From: Bryobacteraceae bacterium | GTDB taxonomy: Bacteria; Acidobacteriota; Terriglobia; Bryobacterales; Bryobacteraceae | NCBI GenBank assembly: GCA_025929455.1 | Contig: JAICMB010000106.1 | Location: 1 to 9,001, forward strand | Direction: 5' to 3' | DNA length: 9,001 nt | Shown: positions 6,605 to 9,001 of the stretch, in pieces | How the letters are laid out: each line of letters opens with the position of its first letter | Numbering within the stretch: the stretch's first letter is position 1 | Translations under genes and position numbers: made by a program | The notes under the pieces: generated by a model | Told to the model about the DNA's origin: nothing | The model's database searches: none | What the model saw: only the letters and a program-made list of their open reading frames with translations

Positions 6605-7849
6605 GTGAAAATTCTCGCCGTACACAACAGCTATCAGCAGCCTGGCGGCGAAGACGTAGTGTTCAAACAAGAGCAGGATCTGCTCCGGCGAGCCGGGCAT
6701 ACCGTTGTGACGTATGAACGGAGTAACTTTGAAATCAAGGCCAACCGGCTCGTTGTTCCGCTCGCCGACGTGAAGAACGCCGTCTGGTCTTCGCACTCAC
6801 GCCGTTCTTTTCGCGCCGCGCTGATAGCGGAAAAGCCCGACGTCGTTCACGTTCACAATACGTTCGTCGTCATCTCTCCTTCGATTTTTTCGGTGTGCGC
6901 CGAGCACGACGTACCAGTCGTACACACGCTGCATAACTACCGCCTTTTTTGTCCGACGGCCACGTTTTTCCGAGATGGCCACGTTTGTGAGGAATGCGTT
7001 GAGCACGGCCTCTGGCGTTCCGTCCTCCACGGCTGCTACCGCGATTCGCGCCCTGCTACAGCCACAATCGCTTTGATGCTGGCCGTTCACCGCCGCCTGC
7101 GCACATGGTCGGACAATGTCGATGCATTTATAGCGCTGACGCAGTTCGTTCGACATAAATTCCTGGATTGTGGCCTACCGCCCGATCGAGTTTTCGTAAA
7201 GCCGAACTTTGTTTATCCTGACCCAGGCGGCGAACGCGCCGACGCCGGCGACTATGCGCTGTTTGTCGGACGCCTCTCGCCCGAAAAGCGCGTGAGCACC
7301 GTGCTTGCCGCCTGGGAACGCGTTAATGGCGAGGTTCCCCTTCGCGTGATTGGCGGTGGTCCGCAGCAACTCCATCTCCAGTCGGAAGGGGCGCGCCTGG
7401 GGCTAAACAACGTTCACTTTTGCGGCCAGCTTTCGAGAGAGCGCACCATCGCTGCCATGCAAGGCGCGCGGTTCCTGATCTTCTCGAGCGAGTGGTTTGA
7501 GAATTTCCCCGTGACGTTGGCCGAAAGTTTTGCGTGCGGGCTTCCTGCCATCGCTTCCCACCTCGGTGCCATGCGGGAAATAGTCGATGACGGCCGCACG
7601 GGTCTGCATTTTATTGCTGGTGATGCGCACGACCTCGCTCATAAAGTACGTTGGGCGTGGAATCATCCTGAAGAAATGCACCAAATGGGGGAGGCGGCGC
7701 GCGCCGAATATTTAAGCAAATATACCGCTGAAGCAAATTATCCGCTGTTGATGGACATCTATGCACGCGCAATCGCGCATCGGCGGGCGCACGCTGGACA
7801 AGGCACTCAGAACGTGAAGGCGGGCGCCGCAGCTGCGCATTCCGGGTGA
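6605..7849 (+). CDS. GT4-family glycosyltransferase (canonical)
   Basis: A 414-residue GT-B glycosyltransferase. The acceptor domain has MKILAVHNSYQQPGGED (1-17), DVVHVHN (79-85), HTLHNYRLFCPT (107-118) and a cysteine cluster CEEC...HGCYRDS (128-148) seen in this GT4 subgroup. The donor domain has FVGRLSPEK (220-228) with Arg223 and Lys228, LRVIGGGP (246-253), VHFCGQL (270-276) and an intact EX7E motif from Glu299 to Glu307, then SFACGLPAIAS. It should act on the cytoplasmic face during repeat-unit assembly. GTG at 6605 starts at the conserved strand; only a weak Shine-Dalgarno precedes it, 27 nt after the hydrolase stop. The methyltransferase start overlaps its stop codon. Unlike the first GT4 here, all diagnostic donor-site residues are present. 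Sugar specificity is unknown. Confidence 0.92.
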   Translation: MKILAVHNSYQQPGGEDVVFKQEQDLLRRAGHTVVTYERSNFEIKANRLVVPLADVKNAVWSSHSRRSFRAALIAEKPDVVHVHNTFVVISPSIFSVCAEHDVPVVHTLHNYRLFCPTATFFRDGHVCEECVEHGLWRSVLHGCYRDSRPATATIALMLAVHRRLRTWSDNVDAFIALTQFVRHKFLDCGLPPDRVFVKPNFVYPDPGGERADAGDYALFVGRLSPEKRVSTVLAAWERVNGEVPLRVIGGGPQQLHLQSEGARLGLNNVHFCGQLSRERTIAAMQGARFLIFSSEWFENFPVTLAESFACGLPAIASHLGAMREIVDDGRTGLHFIAGDAHDLAHKVRWAWNHPEEMHQMGEAARAEYLSKYTAEANYPLLMDIYARAIAHRRAHAGQGTQNVKAGAAAAHSG

Positions 7850-8778
7850 CGCCTATGGCGCGTTGGATGATTAAAGCGGCCGTTCAGAATGGCATTTCAC
7901 TGCTCCCAGCGAGTGCTTCGTGGAACTATGTGTTCCAAAAATATGTCACGAAATCTATCGGCCTTGATGAAGATCGCCTGCGGATTAAGTTACGTTTCTA
8001 TGCGGCCCGCCACATTACGAGTTGTTTTACCTACTGCGGCCGAAAATCGCCGGTGGTGCTCGAACTCGGCACTGGCTGGTACCCCGTCATTCCGATCGCA
8101 TTTTATTTGTGCGGCGCTTCCACGATCTGGACAATTGATAACCGGCTGCTGCTGGAGAATGCCGCCATCCATAACACGCTCCGGCTCTTCGCCCGGCTCT
8201 GGCGCGCAGGTGAACTGGCTACGCTACTGCCGCATCTTGACGAGAACCGCGCTCGACAGTTGAACGAACTCGTCAACACCGGTGAGGCGGCTCGTCATGT
8301 CCTCGACGCTCTTAACATTGATACTCTCGTCCAGGATGCCAGATGCACGGCATTGGAGGACGCGAGCGTCGATTTCATTTTCTCCAATAGCGTACTCCAG
8401 GAAATCCCGCCGGCGGTGCTTCATGGCCTTTTCCATGAGTTCAGACGAGTACTGTCTGCCGAAGGGTGCATGAGTCATTACGTGAATATGGTCGAGCCCT
8501 ATGCGACGTCCGATCCGTCGCTCACGCCCTTTCACTTCCTCCAGTACTCCGATCGTTCCTGGCGCATTTTGGATAACTCGGTTCATTCGCATAATCGTCT
8601 TCGCATTCGGGAATATCGCGCGCTTCACGGCGGCGCGGGTTTCGACATCGTCGAAGAGGACAATGAGCGCGGCGAGCGCATAGAGCTTGAGAGGGTTCGC
8701 CTCGCAAAACGATTTCAGGCCTACTCAACGGACGATCTCTTAGTGGTGAATACGTGGCTAGTGTCGCGTCCACAGTAG
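7846..8778 (+). CDS. Class I SAM-dependent methyltransferase
   Basis: A 310-residue Rossmann methyltransferase. Motif I is VLELGTGWYP (71-80), the acidic ribose-binding residue is probably Asp98 in WTIDNR, and the later strand is LEDASVDFIFSNSVLQEIP (170-188), followed by FRRVLSAEGCMSHYV (199-213). Between about 105 and 160 there is a long helical insertion that may form the substrate cap. The GTG at 7846 overlaps the upstream stop (GTGA); ATG 7855, three codons later, is an alternative, and neither has a strong Shine-Dalgarno. In this locus it most likely O-methylates a sugar of the repeat unit, but that acceptor is inferred from context. The last 25 bases overlap the proposed start of the next gene. 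Confidence 0.85.
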   Translation: MTPMARWMIKAAVQNGISLLPASASWNYVFQKYVTKSIGLDEDRLRIKLRFYAARHITSCFTYCGRKSPVVLELGTGWYPVIPIAFYLCGASTIWTIDNRLLLENAAIHNTLRLFARLWRAGELATLLPHLDENRARQLNELVNTGEAARHVLDALNIDTLVQDARCTALEDASVDFIFSNSVLQEIPPAVLHGLFHEFRRVLSAEGCMSHYVNMVEPYATSDPSLTPFHFLQYSDRSWRILDNSVHSHNRLRIREYRALHGGAGFDIVEEDNERGERIELERVRLAKRFQAYSTDDLLVVNTWLVSRPQ

Positions 8779-9001
8779 CAACGGCTGAACTGGCCCGCCG
8801 GCGAGCACGAGGGCAGTTTGCATGCCTTACGTATCACTTGATAGCCGAGTGCGATACCCAGTACTCACTATCGCCGTTGCACTTTCGCGCGCAGCTGCTT
8901 CACTTGCGTGCGGGCGGGTACACAGTTGAAGGCTTCGAGCAGCTCGAACGCCGCGTCGTTAAGCATGCCCGCCCTCCCGAGCGCTATGCCCTGCTCACCG
9001 T
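8754..9001 (+). CDS. Polysaccharide deacetylase, NodB family (5' end, partial)
   Basis: The frame is open from GTG 8754 to the right edge, giving 82 visible residues. After a basic leader (ELARRRARGQF) comes CLTYHLI (24-30), then YSLSPLHFRAQLLHLRAGGY (35-54), VEGFEQLE and YALLTV (77-82). This order matches the N-terminus of NodB-type deacetylases (LxYHRV ... YSVSPxxFxxQLxxLxxxGY ... LTFDDG). The window stops exactly before the expected catalytic DD. The usual Arg of YHR is Leu here. There is no signal peptide, so it may act in the cytoplasm on a precursor. The start within the methyltransferase is chosen because no other ATG, GTG or TTG precedes the conserved LTYH. A polysaccharide or sugar N-/O-deacetylase role is known for the family; the substrate here is inferred. 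Confidence 0.75.
   Translation, partial: MASVASTVATAELARRRARGQFACLTYHLIAECDTQYSLSPLHFRAQLLHLRAGGYTVEGFEQLERRVVKHARPPERYALLT

Noticed and set aside
329..6617. A 13-base identical stretch, GTGAAAATTCTCG, at 329 and 6605.
   Set aside because: Both are the start codons of GT4 genes encoding the same conserved M-K-I-L; shared coding constraint explains it without a repeat element.

Overview
The window looks like the interior of a Gram-negative exopolysaccharide or capsule biosynthesis locus. All recognisable genes lie on the + strand, are tightly packed, and run off both window edges. GC looks to be in the mid-to-high 50s by eye. The set of Wzy-type polymerase, GT4 glycosyltransferases, FemAB-like transferase and secreted clan GH-A hydrolase would suit Acidobacteriota or Proteobacteria. 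No phylogenetic marker is present, so this assignment is weak.

Layout, left to right: the 3' end of an unrecognised gene (1-332); a GT4 glycosyltransferase starting inside the previous stop codon (329-1600); a 66-nt gap with a small hairpin and a strong ribosome binding site; a PAPS-type sulfotransferase with a TTG start (1667-2548); an O-antigen ligase/Wzy-type polymerase immediately after it (2549-4021, TAA-ATG junction); a FemAB/GNAT-like acyl- or aminoacyltransferase (4051-5172); a 39-codon arginine-rich small ORF with the best Shine-Dalgarno of the right half (5204-5323); a clan GH-A glycoside hydrolase with a signal peptide (5330-6577), in the same frame as the small ORF; a second GT4 glycosyltransferase (6605-7849); a class I SAM methyltransferase overlapping it (7846-8778); and the start of a NodB-type polysaccharide deacetylase (from 8754, cut at 9001 just before its catalytic motif).

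Together these genes suggest a Wzx/Wzy-type pathway. GT4 enzymes extend a lipid-linked repeat unit. It is decorated by sulfation, probable methylation, possibly FemAB-type acyl or aminoacyl transfer, and possibly de-N- or O-acetylation. The integral membrane Wzy-like protein polymerises it or ligates it. The secreted GH-A enzyme could trim or clear polymer in the periplasm. Priming glycosyltransferase, Wzx flippase and Wza/Wzc export genes are not visible here and are expected outside the window. The most unusual points are the sulfotransferase beside the polymerase, the small basic ORF in frame with the hydrolase, and the first GT4, which has lost several canonical donor-site residues. No RNA genes, CRISPR arrays, insertion sequences or clear Rho-independent terminators were seen.
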